From NCBI GenBank assembly GCA_902788785.1, contig CADALT010000003.1, forward strand, positions 49,748-113,747: a stretch of DNA of 64,000 nt. Reading direction: 5' to 3'. The position numbers and the translations under genes are program-made. The notes under the pieces were generated by a model that ran no database searches, was not told the origin of the DNA, and saw nothing but the letters and a program-made list of their open reading frames with translations. This document shows positions 34,712 to 44,036 of the stretch, one piece after another; the first letter of the stretch is position 1; each line of letters starts with the position of its first letter. Source of the DNA: an uncultured Ruminococcus sp. Lineage in GTDB: Bacteria; Bacillota; Clostridia; Oscillospirales; Ruminococcaceae.

Positions 34712-36652
34712 ATGAGAAGAAGACCTGCAAAGTTTTTGAGTGCCTGCTGTGCGGCAACGCTGGCAGTCAGCTCCCTTTCGATGGGGGCATCGGCAGAGAG
34801 AGCCGGATTTAATAAGCCCGAAGACGGCGTGATTTACTGGGCAAACAAGTTCGGCGGAGATAAGCTGGATGATTGGGGATTCCCATCGAACTACCCCGGC
34901 AATATCGGGATTGACGGGGAGAACAACGTTTATTTCTATGTTGAGAATGTTCTTTACAAGCTGGACGGCTATACCGGCAAGACTCTTGCACAGGGCAAGA
35001 TGGCAGGAACAGTCAGCTATTCCACAAAGGGCCCCGTTATCGCTGACGGCAAAGTTTTCGTAGCACTGGACGGCGGCAAGATACAGGCATTCGATGCTGA
35101 GACTCTGGAGTCTCTCTGGATATACACAAACAAGAACGGCGGCGGTGCGAACTGCGATATAATCTATAACGACGGCGCAGTATACACTGGCTTCTGGAAC
35201 GGTGATGAGGCTGATGCGGATTACGTTTGCGTTGATGTGACCACCGATGACGAAACAGCTACCGATGAGGAACACGCTGCAAGGTGGACCTACACCAATA
35301 AGGGCGGTTTCTATTGGACTGCACCTGCATTTGAGGACGGCATTGCTGTTTTCGGCACAGAGGACGGTGCAAAGCTTGGCGAAAAGGGCAGTGCGGCACT
35401 GGTAGCTGTCGATGAAAAGACAGGCGAGGTCAAGGACACCACTGCTATGGCTGATGATGACGGCGATATACGCAGCAAGATAGTATATGATAACGGCAGA
35501 TTTTTCTATACCTCATCGAACGGTGTTGTGGCTATTTCCGAGAAAGAAGATGGCAGCATCATAAAGCGTGGTTCATATCTGGATCTCAGCGAGATACTGG
35601 CTAAAAAGGGCTATGAGGGTCTTAACTGCACATCGACACCCATCGTTTGCGGCAATAGAGTTTATGTGGCAATGAAGGGCGTAGGCTTCAACGGCTTCGG
35701 CGGCGCAGGCATAGCTGTGCTCGATCTTTCGGTAACAGAGCCTGCTGACAATATCCCTGCGCACGGTCATCTTGAGCTGGCATATTATGTCGAAACTACA
35801 GGCAATTGCCAGGCTGACGGTATCTTCATGGGTGTTGATGATGAAGGATACAACGTTATATATTACGTTGAGAACAATGCTGAAGGCAGCATACGTGTAC
35901 TGAGAGACAAGGCAGGCATGACAGGACCTCTCAAGACTGTTGATGAGGTAGAGACTGTTTATGATGCAAACTATAAGCCTGTAAGTACGAAAAAACATCA
36001 GTGCCTGCCTGCTGTATTTAAGTTTGGCGACACCTACAAGCAGTACTGTGCAACTTCTCCTCAGTATGACAAGGAGTCGGGCATCATATACCTGAGAAAT
36101 GACTCCTGCCATATCATGGCTATCGGCGCTAAGCCCAATGTAGACTTCTACAGTGACAGCCTGATACATCAGGGCAAGAACAAGACACTGGTCGTAAAGA
36201 ACGGTCAGAAGATTGGCGAGATCAACTATGAGGTGGCAGTTGATGGCGGCATCACAGGTGTTACCGATGGAGAAGACCTGGTATTCAGCATTGACGAGTT
36301 CACAACAGCTGATGAGATGCTGACAGTTTCTCATAAGTTCTTCCCCGTGGCTGACGGCACAGGCAGTGATGTGACAAGCGCACTGGCATCAGAAGATATA
36401 GCTCTGCTGGTGACAGAGACCGATGACCAGTACAAGAGAGCCCTTGCAGACAGGGGCGACGTTGACGGCAGCGGCGTGGTAGATGTTTCGGATATCGCTA
36501 AGGTGGCTGCACATATCAAGGGCGTGAAAGCTATCGACAAGTACAGCCTGAATGCGGCAGATGTCAACAACGACGGCGATGTTAATGTTACGGATATCGC
36601 TTTGCAGGCAGCACATATCAAGGGCATCAAGGCTATTGATACACCTAAGTAA
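34712..36652 (+). CDS. Secreted PQQ-like beta-propeller protein with C-terminal dockerin
   Basis: A 646-residue exported protein. Signal peptide 1-28 (cut after ASA). A beta-propeller (about 35-500) has repeated blades such as NIGIDGENNVYFYVENVLYKLD and GPVIADGKVFVALDGGKIQAFDAETL, of the PQQ/pyrrolo-quinoline type but without enzyme signature. A C-terminal dockerin (about 582-645) has two calcium loops, DVDGSGVVDVSD and DVNNDGDVNVTD, each followed by a helix with AAHIKGVKAID or AAHIKGIKAID. Dockerins bind cohesins, so the protein probably assembles on a cellulosome-like surface scaffold; no cohesin gene lies in the window. ATG 34712 follows GGAGAG and starts the signal peptide. A hairpin separates it from the DUF4430/ECF cluster. 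Confidence 0.85.
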   Translation: MRRRPAKFLSACCAATLAVSSLSMGASAERAGFNKPEDGVIYWANKFGGDKLDDWGFPSNYPGNIGIDGENNVYFYVENVLYKLDGYTGKTLAQGKMAGTVSYSTKGPVIADGKVFVALDGGKIQAFDAETLESLWIYTNKNGGGANCDIIYNDGAVYTGFWNGDEADADYVCVDVTTDDETATDEEHAARWTYTNKGGFYWTAPAFEDGIAVFGTEDGAKLGEKGSAALVAVDEKTGEVKDTTAMADDDGDIRSKIVYDNGRFFYTSSNGVVAISEKEDGSIIKRGSYLDLSEILAKKGYEGLNCTSTPIVCGNRVYVAMKGVGFNGFGGAGIAVLDLSVTEPADNIPAHGHLELAYYVETTGNCQADGIFMGVDDEGYNVIYYVENNAEGSIRVLRDKAGMTGPLKTVDEVETVYDANYKPVSTKKHQCLPAVFKFGDTYKQYCATSPQYDKESGIIYLRNDSCHIMAIGAKPNVDFYSDSLIHQGKNKTLVVKNGQKIGEINYEVAVDGGITGVTDGEDLVFSIDEFTTADEMLTVSHKFFPVADGTGSDVTSALASEDIALLVTETDDQYKRALADRGDVDGSGVVDVSDIAKVAAHIKGVKAIDKYSLNAADVNNDGDVNVTDIALQAAHIKGIKAIDTPK

Positions 36653-36682
36653 GCAAAGGTACATTTTAATATGATAACTAAG

Positions 36683-36713
36683 GGCAGAGTGGCCGTTGAG
36701 CCATTCTGCCTTT
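36683..36713 (+). terminator. Hairpin after the dockerin gene (weak terminator or attenuator)
   Basis: GGCAGAGTGGC (36683-36693) pairs with GCCATTCTGCC (36700-36710, one G-U) and is followed by only three T. Read-through into the next gene is plausible. Confidence 0.6.
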
Positions 36714-36749
36714 AGGTGTAGTATAGGCACATCTTCGGAGGGTTGGATC

Positions 36750-38666
36750 ATGGCGGACAAGGGCAGGCTACAGACCGTTCTGGCGGCTGCGGCTGCCGCA
36801 GTTATATGCGGCGGTGCGGCTTTGTTCGGCGTGGGCTTTTATCGTCATGCCCCGAGGGAGATACCATCTGCCGAGATAGTTCACAGGCAGGCGCAGCTGC
36901 CGGAAGTTACGATGCAGGGCGGAAAAGCGGAGGATAAAAAGGAAGAATACAGCAGCTCTTCCGACAGCAGTCGTGAGGACAGCAGACCCGATGATAGCGT
37001 GCAGGCTGATGTGCAGACCGTGAGCGAGACAAGCTCATCTTATGCCGAAAAGCCCGACAGGGAAGTGCGCACCGTCACATGGGAATATGAGGATGAGCAA
37101 ACGCCTTCGCCCGAGATAGTTACTGCCCCTGCCGATGCGGATACGCCCGTAAAGACCGTGGAGGACGGCACTAAGGCGGACAGAGAGTATTTCACGACCT
37201 CCATAAGGGACGGCGAAAAGGTGGAGGACAGCACCTATTTCTTCACGGTGACACATCTTGTGCCCGAATTGGAAGTCGTGCGGTGCGATGTGGAACTTGA
37301 CGGCGCTGTGCTTACGGGCGATGCAGGCAGGCTCGAACTTAAAGAGGGCGAGAACATGGTGCGTGTCAGCTGTACCTATAAGGACAGCAAGGGCAGGGTG
37401 TACAGGGCTTTCCGTGATTATACCCTGATACTGGAAAGTCCGCAGGCAGCCATATTTACAGACCTTACGGACTGCACGGTGTATTCCGATGCTTTCACAT
37501 TCTATGCCGAATGTGATGAGGGGCTGGAAGTAAGGCTGAACGGTGTGGTCGTTGAGGGCGGCAGGGATTACAAAGTCACCCTTGGCGAGGGCGAGAATAT
37601 GATAAGGCTCAGTTCGGGAAAGAACGAGCTGAATTTCTCCGTGACCTATATACCTATTAAAGCGTTGGATATAGTCACTGACCTGACGGACTGTGCGGTA
37701 TACGGCGAAACTCTGGGATTTGGCGCACAGGCAGTGGGCGGAAAAGCGCCTAAGCTGATGGTGCAGGTCAACGGTGTTGCGGTAAAGGGCAGCGGCGGAG
37801 CATATACTGCGGTGCTGAATGAGGGCGAAAACTTGATAAGGCTGCTGGCAAAGGACGGCACGGACAGCATCGAGCGCAGTTTCAGGGTGACAAGGCTGCC
37901 CGAATATGATGAAGCTTTGCAGCCGTATATCGAAAGCATCAGTCTTACAGATAATATGACCGTAAAGGGCAGCACTTATACCCTGACCCTGACAGCTGCC
38001 GACCATAACGGTGAGCGTATATACTCGGGCGGCATCGAACTAAGCTGCGGCGGCGAGATATTCAGCCGAAGCTGGGAAGATGTGATGTGTACGGGCTACC
38101 TGCTGCATCTGCATCAGGGCGAGAACAGCATATGCATCAAGCTGACCGACCACGAGGGCAGGCAGAGCGAGTTCTGGTATACGCTGTTCAGCGAGGGCGC
38201 ACAGCAAGGCGAAGAAACAGGCAGGATAGCCATAAGCTGTCGGGCTGATGTGGTGGGGCTGGGCTTGCTGTGTGAGGACGCAGATTACCCCGTGCTTGAG
38301 GGCGAGAGCGGCTTTGATACGGTGGAGAGATTTTTGAATGAGCACGGCTATGAGGTGCAGTACAAGGGCGGCGGAAGCAGCAGATATCTGTGCAGGATAT
38401 CTGCGCAGGGCGGCTTTGCGTCGGCATACCTTACCGACGAAGCGAGTGCATATCTTGAAAATTCGGGCATAGCTGTGCGCAATGACGGCGACCCCGATTC
38501 GCTGGGAGAATTCGATTACACCTCGGGCTCGGGGTGGATATATTCACGAAACGGCAAGAAGCCCTCATATGCCATGTCTTCGGCGGTGTTCGATGACGGC
38601 GATATTGTGGAGCTCATGTTCTCGCTGGATCTTGGAAATGATATAAGGGGAGGAGCAGATGAATAG
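36750..38666 (+). CDS. Membrane-anchored protein with Ig-like repeats and a DUF4430 (transcobalamin-like) domain
   Basis: A 638-residue protein with an N-terminal membrane helix (about 8-30), an acidic Ser-rich linker (60-130), and four beta-sandwich repeats marked by EGENMVRV, EGENMIRL, EGENLIRL and QGENSICI. Two of these repeats open with TDLTDCTVY or TDLTDCAVY. The last 120 residues form a DUF4430 domain: ESGFDTVERFLNEHGYEV and SGWIYSRNGKKPSYA. DUF4430 is the beta-domain of intrinsic factor/transcobalamin. The ATG at 36750 follows GGAGGG. It overlaps the next gene by 8 bases and begins the nine-gene cluster. It may display a ligand-binding domain away from the membrane. Confidence 0.8.
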   Translation: MADKGRLQTVLAAAAAAVICGGAALFGVGFYRHAPREIPSAEIVHRQAQLPEVTMQGGKAEDKKEEYSSSSDSSREDSRPDDSVQADVQTVSETSSSYAEKPDREVRTVTWEYEDEQTPSPEIVTAPADADTPVKTVEDGTKADREYFTTSIRDGEKVEDSTYFFTVTHLVPELEVVRCDVELDGAVLTGDAGRLELKEGENMVRVSCTYKDSKGRVYRAFRDYTLILESPQAAIFTDLTDCTVYSDAFTFYAECDEGLEVRLNGVVVEGGRDYKVTLGEGENMIRLSSGKNELNFSVTYIPIKALDIVTDLTDCAVYGETLGFGAQAVGGKAPKLMVQVNGVAVKGSGGAYTAVLNEGENLIRLLAKDGTDSIERSFRVTRLPEYDEALQPYIESISLTDNMTVKGSTYTLTLTAADHNGERIYSGGIELSCGGEIFSRSWEDVMCTGYLLHLHQGENSICIKLTDHEGRQSEFWYTLFSEGAQQGEETGRIAISCRADVVGLGLLCEDADYPVLEGESGFDTVERFLNEHGYEVQYKGGGSSRYLCRISAQGGFASAYLTDEASAYLENSGIAVRNDGDPDSLGEFDYTSGSGWIYSRNGKKPSYAMSSAVFDDGDIVELMFSLDLGNDIRGGADE

Positions 38667-39840
38667 GTGTACAGCGTTGTTCTGTGCGGTGGTTATGGCG
38701 GTATCGCCCATAGGTGTACGTGCCGAAAAGCAGGACAAGAACACGGGATATGCCCGTGGTATCGTGGCATTCGAGAAAAAGCACAACGGCATTAAGGACA
38801 GCAGCAGTCTGCTCTCGGGAGATATAGCCAAAGATGCAGGTACGGACAGTTCGGACTGGCTGGCGATAGCTGCGCTGCGCTACGGGCTGGAGGACAGCAC
38901 GGGCGAATACTTTAAAGCGTGGGAGACCTACATCGTCAATTCATATGCGGAAAATGACGGGCTCGATGAGGTAAAAGCTACAGAATGGCACAGGGCGGTG
39001 CTGACTTCTCTTGCACTGGGCTTTGACCCGACAGATATACAGGGCATCGACCTGCTGGCGGACGGAACTTATGAACGTGATGAGAAGCATCCGCTGGACG
39101 AACAGGGGCTCAACGGCGAGATCTGGGCTTTGATAGCGCTGGACAGCTGCGACTGGAAGATACCCGGTGATGCAAAACTCAGCCGTGCAGAGCTTGTGAA
39201 TGACATTATCTCGGCACAGCACGAGGACGGCGGATTTTCGCTGGACGGTACAGTGCAGGAGAGCGACCCCGATATTACGGCGATGGCGGTGCAGGCGCTG
39301 GCACCGTACCGTGGCTGCAGGGAAGTTTCGGAGGCTGCGGAGAAGGCGCTTGATGAACTGGCGGCACAGCGTGGCAGCTTATCTTCCTGCGAGTCAGTGG
39401 CACAGTGTGTGTGCGCTTTGTGCTGTATGGGTATCGACCCCGAGAAAGATGAACGCTTTGCGGGCATCACTGAGGAGCTTTATTCTTATGCCTGCGATGA
39501 CGGTGGATTTGCCCATGAAAAGGGCGGCGCAAGCAGTGAGGTGGCTTCGGCACAGACTTTGATAGCTTTGTGCAGCCTTGACAGGCTTGAAAAAGGCGAA
39601 CGCCCTATTTATGATTTTATCCCCGAAAGACCTGCACCCTTGCAGGAGGGCACTCTGGCAGAGGTGACAGCAGCGAAGGACCTGAACACCGAATGCCCTA
39701 TAAAAGATGCAGACCCCATGACCCTCGAAAAAGGCATGAGCCCCGTGAAGATGATGGTCACAGGTATAACTGTGGCTGTGGTCGCAGCGGCATTCGTGGC
39801 AGGGGGAATGTTCCGCAAAAGAAAGGAAATTAAGAAATGA
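38659..39840 (+). CDS. Membrane-anchored alpha/alpha-barrel (prenyltransferase-repeat) protein
   Basis: A 393-residue protein: signal peptide 1-22, an all-helical domain (about 30-315) with terpene-cyclase/prenyltransferase-type repeats (SSDWLAIAALRYGL, HEDGGFSL, DPDITAMAVQALAPYR, DDGGFAHE, SEVASAQTLIAL), and a C-terminal membrane helix (about 362-384) with a KKR/K-rich end. The repeats resemble the alpha-barrel of intrinsic factor/transcobalamin as much as true cyclases, and the aspartate-rich cyclase motif is absent, so I favour ligand binding over catalysis. It is flanked by two DUF4430 genes and its stop overlaps the MoxR start (ATGA). Confidence 0.8.
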   Translation: MNRCTALFCAVVMAVSPIGVRAEKQDKNTGYARGIVAFEKKHNGIKDSSSLLSGDIAKDAGTDSSDWLAIAALRYGLEDSTGEYFKAWETYIVNSYAENDGLDEVKATEWHRAVLTSLALGFDPTDIQGIDLLADGTYERDEKHPLDEQGLNGEIWALIALDSCDWKIPGDAKLSRAELVNDIISAQHEDGGFSLDGTVQESDPDITAMAVQALAPYRGCREVSEAAEKALDELAAQRGSLSSCESVAQCVCALCCMGIDPEKDERFAGITEELYSYACDDGGFAHEKGGASSEVASAQTLIALCSLDRLEKGERPIYDFIPERPAPLQEGTLAEVTAAKDLNTECPIKDADPMTLEKGMSPVKMMVTGITVAVVAAAFVAGGMFRKRKEIKK

Positions 39841-40778
39841 ATGCTATCCCGTCAAAGATAAAAGAACAGCTGACTAAGGTCATAATAGGCAAGGACGAGC
39901 TCATCGGCATGACTCTTGCCGCCATATTTGCAGGCGGCCATGTGCTGCTGGAGGATGTACCCGGTACGGGCAAGACTACGCTGGCGCTTGGCATATCAAG
40001 GTCGCTGGGGCTGGATTTCAGGAGGATACAGCTCACTCCCGATACGGTGGCATCGGATATAACAGGGTATTCCGCCTTTGATTCGGGCAAGCAGGAGTTT
40101 ATCTATCACCCCGGAGCTGCCATGACAAATCTGCTGCTGGCAGATGAACTTAACCGTACCTCGGGCAAGACTCAGGCGGCGCTGCTTGAAGCTATGGAGG
40201 AGGGCAGGATGACAGTTGACGGCATCACCTACGACCTGCCGAGACCTTTCAATGTGATAGCTACGCAGAACCCATCGGGCACCGCAGGAACTTCTGCCAT
40301 ACCTTTGTCACAGCTGGACAGGTTCATGGTAAGACTGCGTGCGGGAAGTCCCGACAGGGCGGCGCTCAAACGCATACTTTCGGACAGGAGCACAGGCGAC
40401 CCTCTTGACAGCGTGGAATGTGTATGTACCGCTGAACAGCTGAGTGAGATAGTCAAGGAGTGCAGTCTTGTAAAAGTCAGCGGAGAGATATATGATTATG
40501 TGTGCGACCTGGTTCAGGCGGCGCAGGACGATGAGCGAATAGACGGCGGCATCTCCCCGAGAGGTGCGCTGGCGCTATGCAGGCTGGCGAAGGCTGTGGC
40601 TTATCTTGCGGACAGGGATTACGTAGTGCCAATGGATATAAGGAGCTGCTTTGAACCTGTGTGCGCTCACAGGATAGTCCTGACCCGTGAAACGAGAGCA
40701 TCGGGAAAAAGTGCGGAGGATATACTTCACGAGATCGTGGAAAAAGTGCCGTGCCCCGAGAATGGAGGTAAAAAATGA
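39837..40778 (+). CDS. MoxR-family AAA+ ATPase
   Basis: A 313-residue chaperone-like ATPase. Walker A EDVPGTGKTT (near 38-47), Walker B LLLADELNRT (near 99), sensor 1 ATQNPSGTAGTSAIPLSQLDRF (near 141-162), and the C-terminal lid with ISPRGALAL. MoxR proteins act with a DUF58/VWA partner to mature protein complexes; that partner follows with a 4-base overlap. No VWA gene is present. Confidence 0.93.
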   Translation: MNAIPSKIKEQLTKVIIGKDELIGMTLAAIFAGGHVLLEDVPGTGKTTLALGISRSLGLDFRRIQLTPDTVASDITGYSAFDSGKQEFIYHPGAAMTNLLLADELNRTSGKTQAALLEAMEEGRMTVDGITYDLPRPFNVIATQNPSGTAGTSAIPLSQLDRFMVRLRAGSPDRAALKRILSDRSTGDPLDSVECVCTAEQLSEIVKECSLVKVSGEIYDYVCDLVQAAQDDERIDGGISPRGALALCRLAKAVAYLADRDYVVPMDIRSCFEPVCAHRIVLTRETRASGKSAEDILHEIVEKVPCPENGGKK

Positions 40779-41698
40779 GAAGAGCAGTTTTTGCTGTACT
40801 CCTGGCGGCAGCGGCGGTGCTGTGGATATTTTCGCCTGTGGGAGGGTATGTGTTCTGTGCACTGCTTGGTGCAGCGATAATTTCGGCGGCAGAGAATTTC
40901 ATTGTCAGCTACAGATGCCTTGTTAGTATCGAGAAGACCATATTACATAAAGGCGAAGCGCCCGTGCTTGTATTTTCGGGGAATAAGCGCCTGCGTGGTG
41001 AGGTCTGCGTGGAGAACCGGGTGACAGGAGATATACAGCGTATCAATGCGGATATCCTCAAAAACAGGGAGCTTGTACTGCCCGAGCAGGAACACTGCGG
41101 CACACTGCTCATAAGATTTTTTACTTTCAGGAGATACGATCTGCTGGGGCTGACATCAAGGACGGTGGTGTGCTATGCCGAGGGTGAGCCTGTTACCGTT
41201 ATGCCCGATACCGAGAGCAGTGCGCTTTCGGAATTATTGGAAGACTCTTTCGGTGAACAGGAGCCTGACGGTGCGGCGGAATATCGCCCGGGAGATCAGC
41301 TGCGCCACGTGAATTTCAAGCTGACACACCGTTTCGGGAAAATATACATCACAAGATATGTGCCCGAAAAGGGCGGCGAGCTGTGGCTTTATGTAGAATA
41401 CGGTCATGGAGAGAATGCCGAAAAAGCGGCAGAGGATATGTGCGCTCTGATGACGGCGCTTTCCGCAAAGGGCATAAGTTTCGGGGCGGCATTCATGATG
41501 GACGAGATAAAGCTTTATCCGAATGCGGATTGTGATGAGATGATAATGGAGCTGATGAGGTATCCGCTGTATCACGAACAGGATAACAGCAGGCTTGCGG
41601 AGTTCCTCGGTAAGATAGCCGAAGATTCGCAGGTCATAGCGTTCACACCCGAGAAAACAGCGCAGGATGACAGGGTAACTATAATAACGTGTAATTAA
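40775..41698 (+). CDS. DUF58 domain protein
   Basis: A 307-residue protein with two N-terminal membrane helices (about 3-45) and a C-terminal DUF58 domain whose signature YRPGDQLRHVNFKLTHRFGKIY lies near 170. It is the usual partner of MoxR and precedes a TgpA-like gene, the standard MoxR-DUF58-transglutaminase trio. The trio is inserted between the alpha-barrel and the second DUF4430 gene. Confidence 0.88.
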   Translation: MRRAVFAVLLAAAAVLWIFSPVGGYVFCALLGAAIISAAENFIVSYRCLVSIEKTILHKGEAPVLVFSGNKRLRGEVCVENRVTGDIQRINADILKNRELVLPEQEHCGTLLIRFFTFRRYDLLGLTSRTVVCYAEGEPVTVMPDTESSALSELLEDSFGEQEPDGAAEYRPGDQLRHVNFKLTHRFGKIYITRYVPEKGGELWLYVEYGHGENAEKAAEDMCALMTALSAKGISFGAAFMMDEIKLYPNADCDEMIMELMRYPLYHEQDNSRLAEFLGKIAEDSQVIAFTPEKTAQDDRVTIITCN

Positions 41699-41707
41699 GG
41701 AGAAACT

Positions 41708-43555
41708 ATGGAAAAGGGTCATAAGGACGGCTTTGGCGCACTGGCTTTCGGGCTTGCGGCAGGGCTGCTCATATTCATGATTTGGGGAGAGCTGTCGGCT
41801 GTACCGATGGCTTTTGCTTTGTGTACCCTGACAGCCTTTATCTGCGGACGTTTTGGCAGATGGTGGGGTTTCGTGCCTGCGGCTGTGGGCGCAGCGGCAG
41901 CTTTGCTAATGCAAGAAGAATTCATCGCAGAATGTTCTTTTGCCGCCGATGAGACAGCCTATCTGCTGGCATACAGGACGAAGGAGCTTTACCGCCCTTT
42001 TGAGGGTGCGGCAGATTCGTCACCGCTCATCATGCTGATAGCCGTGGGGATCTTTTGCGTAGTGTATTCGGCTGTGGGCATCAGAGGTTTTGCGGTGTTT
42101 GCGGCATTGCTCTCGGCGGCATGGGGAGCGCTCACGGGCGGCAGCAGTACGGCGGTGTGCCTTGCTGTGGGGCTGAGCGTGGGTATTCTCTGCTTTGGTG
42201 TACGGGACAAAAGATCGGCGGTGCTGGTGCTGTGTACGGCTGTAATGGCGCTGCCTGCGGCTTTTATCAGGCTGCCCGAGATACACCTTGACGGTGAGGT
42301 AACAGCATCGGGCGGTCTGCCGCTGTATCTGGCACAGGAAACACAGCAGCCTTATATTTCAAAGGAGACATACGCACGATGCTCGGCTATATATGAGGCG
42401 TTGTATGAACATGGCTTTTATCCTCAGCAGCAGACCGCATATCTTCTTGAAGCCGCAGGAGAAACATTTGATGCGGACAAGGTCACGGTCAGCGGAGGTC
42501 TTGTGCCGCAGGGAGTATGTGGGGGCGAGCCTGATGAAATAAGCCTTGGCGGATTTAGGTCGGGAAATTTCACCGTGTACCGACAGCTGCCCGAAAATGT
42601 ATTCACTCTTCTGCCTGAACTTCAAGACGGTGATTACATCGACTGTGAGGGTCTGTACAGAGAGTGCGTGTACGCTTGTTACGGCAGTCTTACCGCTGAT
42701 GAAGCGCAGGAGATGGAACAGCGTTTCTCCATTGACGGCAGTCTGCCGCTTGATAAAAAGCTTGAAGCTGTAAAAGCGGCAGTGTCTTCCGAATACGGCA
42801 AGGGCAGTACAGATGAAGATGAGCTGACCGAGCTTACAGTCCGTGCAGCGAAAAGCTGCGGTATAGCTGCACGACAGGTCAGGGGAGTGTACTTTCCCGT
42901 TTTCCCCGAAAGCGGCAGAGCGAAGCTTTCCGACGGGATATACCGCAGCTGGGCGGAGGTATATATCGACGGCGCAGGCTGGGTAACGCTGGAAACTTCT
43001 CCCGAATACGAGGGCTATTCGCCCTTGCTGCCCGAAAGTGCCGAAAACGGCGATGAAACAAGCATCACAGAGCGTGAAGAAAAACTGATATATAAGGTAT
43101 CGCCCCCGAGGACGGCGGCGGAGATAATCCCCGAAAACGAGGAAAAAAAGCCCGACGGACATTTGCTTGCCTGCACCCTTGCGACAGCTGCGGCGGCTTT
43201 GGCGGCATTGGTCACAGCAGGCAGGATAAGGGCAGGCATAAGGCGGCATAAGCGGAGTTTATCCGTGGGTGCGGCGCATTTTCAGGGCAGAGAGCTGATG
43301 GCAAAAGCCGTGGGCGCAGGTGAGGTATCGCCCGAGAGATTTTACGAGCTTGTATCGGAGAAAATGGGAAGTGCGGCTGCGGAAAGCTTTGCGGCATCGG
43401 AGAAGATATATGAACGCATAAGGTTCTCGTCAAATGCAGATGAAAGTGCCGAAGATAGGGCTGCGGCACAGCATTTCTACGAAACGGCAAAGGGCTGTAT
43501 GAAGTCGCTGTCCGTGGGCGAGCGTCTGGCTATGTGGCTAAAAGGAAAATACTGA
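41708..43555 (+). CDS. TgpA-like membrane protein with an inactive transglutaminase domain
   Basis: A 615-residue protein: five to six membrane helices in the first 200 residues, an extracellular part (200-470) containing a transglutaminase-like core (about 345-440), a helix near 485-505 and a cytoplasmic tail with a DUF4129-like end. The core reads KSCGIAARQVRGVYF (near 381), YRSWAEVYIDGAGWVTLETSPEY (near 412). The usual HxW(A/v)Ev His is Arg, the final Asp is Glu, and no Cys stands about 15 residues before GIAAR. All three catalytic residues seem lost, so it probably works as a structural protein. ATG follows AAGGAGAAACT. Confidence 0.85.
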   Translation: MEKGHKDGFGALAFGLAAGLLIFMIWGELSAVPMAFALCTLTAFICGRFGRWWGFVPAAVGAAAALLMQEEFIAECSFAADETAYLLAYRTKELYRPFEGAADSSPLIMLIAVGIFCVVYSAVGIRGFAVFAALLSAAWGALTGGSSTAVCLAVGLSVGILCFGVRDKRSAVLVLCTAVMALPAAFIRLPEIHLDGEVTASGGLPLYLAQETQQPYISKETYARCSAIYEALYEHGFYPQQQTAYLLEAAGETFDADKVTVSGGLVPQGVCGGEPDEISLGGFRSGNFTVYRQLPENVFTLLPELQDGDYIDCEGLYRECVYACYGSLTADEAQEMEQRFSIDGSLPLDKKLEAVKAAVSSEYGKGSTDEDELTELTVRAAKSCGIAARQVRGVYFPVFPESGRAKLSDGIYRSWAEVYIDGAGWVTLETSPEYEGYSPLLPESAENGDETSITEREEKLIYKVSPPRTAAEIIPENEEKKPDGHLLACTLATAAAALAALVTAGRIRAGIRRHKRSLSVGAAHFQGRELMAKAVGAGEVSPERFYELVSEKMGSAAAESFAASEKIYERIRFSSNADESAEDRAAAQHFYETAKGCMKSLSVGERLAMWLKGKY

Positions 43556-43574
43556 TGAAGAGGAGAGTGGTAGT

Positions 43575-44036
43575 ATGAAGTTGAAAGACACAGCGCTGAT
43601 AGCGTGTGCGGCAGCTGTGCTTGGGATAACAGCGCTGAATGTGGATATAAAGACACCTGCGCAATACTACGCTCTCCACCCAACAGAAGTCACCGAGGAC
43701 GGCGCATTCATCACACTGAAGGTTGAAAATTCAGCCGAAGATGATGTGATACTTGAAGGCAGATATGCCCTGGCATCGGGCGAAAGCGTATTCGATGTGG
43801 CGAACCGTGTGCTGAACTATGAGGGCGTGCCCTTTGAATACAAGGGCGGAAGGAATGTTTATGTGCAAAGCATCGACGGCATTGATGAATTTGAATACGG
43901 GGCGCAGTCGGGGTGGCTGTATACCGTAAACGGCGAAATGCCCGAGGTCAGCTGTGCGCAGTATGAGCCTGTATCGGGGGACGAGATAGTTTTTCTTTAT
44001 GTGGACGAATTTTACAGCAAGGGGGTACAAGGATGA
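43575..44036 (+). CDS. Small membrane-anchored DUF4430 protein
   Basis: A 153-residue protein: N-terminal helix (5-25) and a DUF4430 domain (about 60-150). ESVFDVANRVLNYEGVPFEY and QSGWLYTVNGEMPEVSC are the family motifs; the SGWLYTVNG turn is strictly typical. It starts 19 bases after the TgpA-like gene with AAGAGGAGAG, and its stop overlaps the ecfT start (ATGA). Direct coupling to the transporter suggests it hands substrate to it. Confidence 0.85.
   Translation: MKLKDTALIACAAAVLGITALNVDIKTPAQYYALHPTEVTEDGAFITLKVENSAEDDVILEGRYALASGESVFDVANRVLNYEGVPFEYKGGRNVYVQSIDGIDEFEYGAQSGWLYTVNGEMPEVSCAQYEPVSGDEIVFLYVDEFYSKGVQG

Noticed and set aside
36653-36750. Cobalamin riboswitch before the DUF4430 cluster
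   Set aside because: The gap is under 100 bases, too short for the aptamer, and holds only one simple hairpin.
42359-43249. Minus-strand open frame opposite the TgpA-like gene
   Set aside because: No ribosome site; the plus-strand gene fits the overlapping operon.
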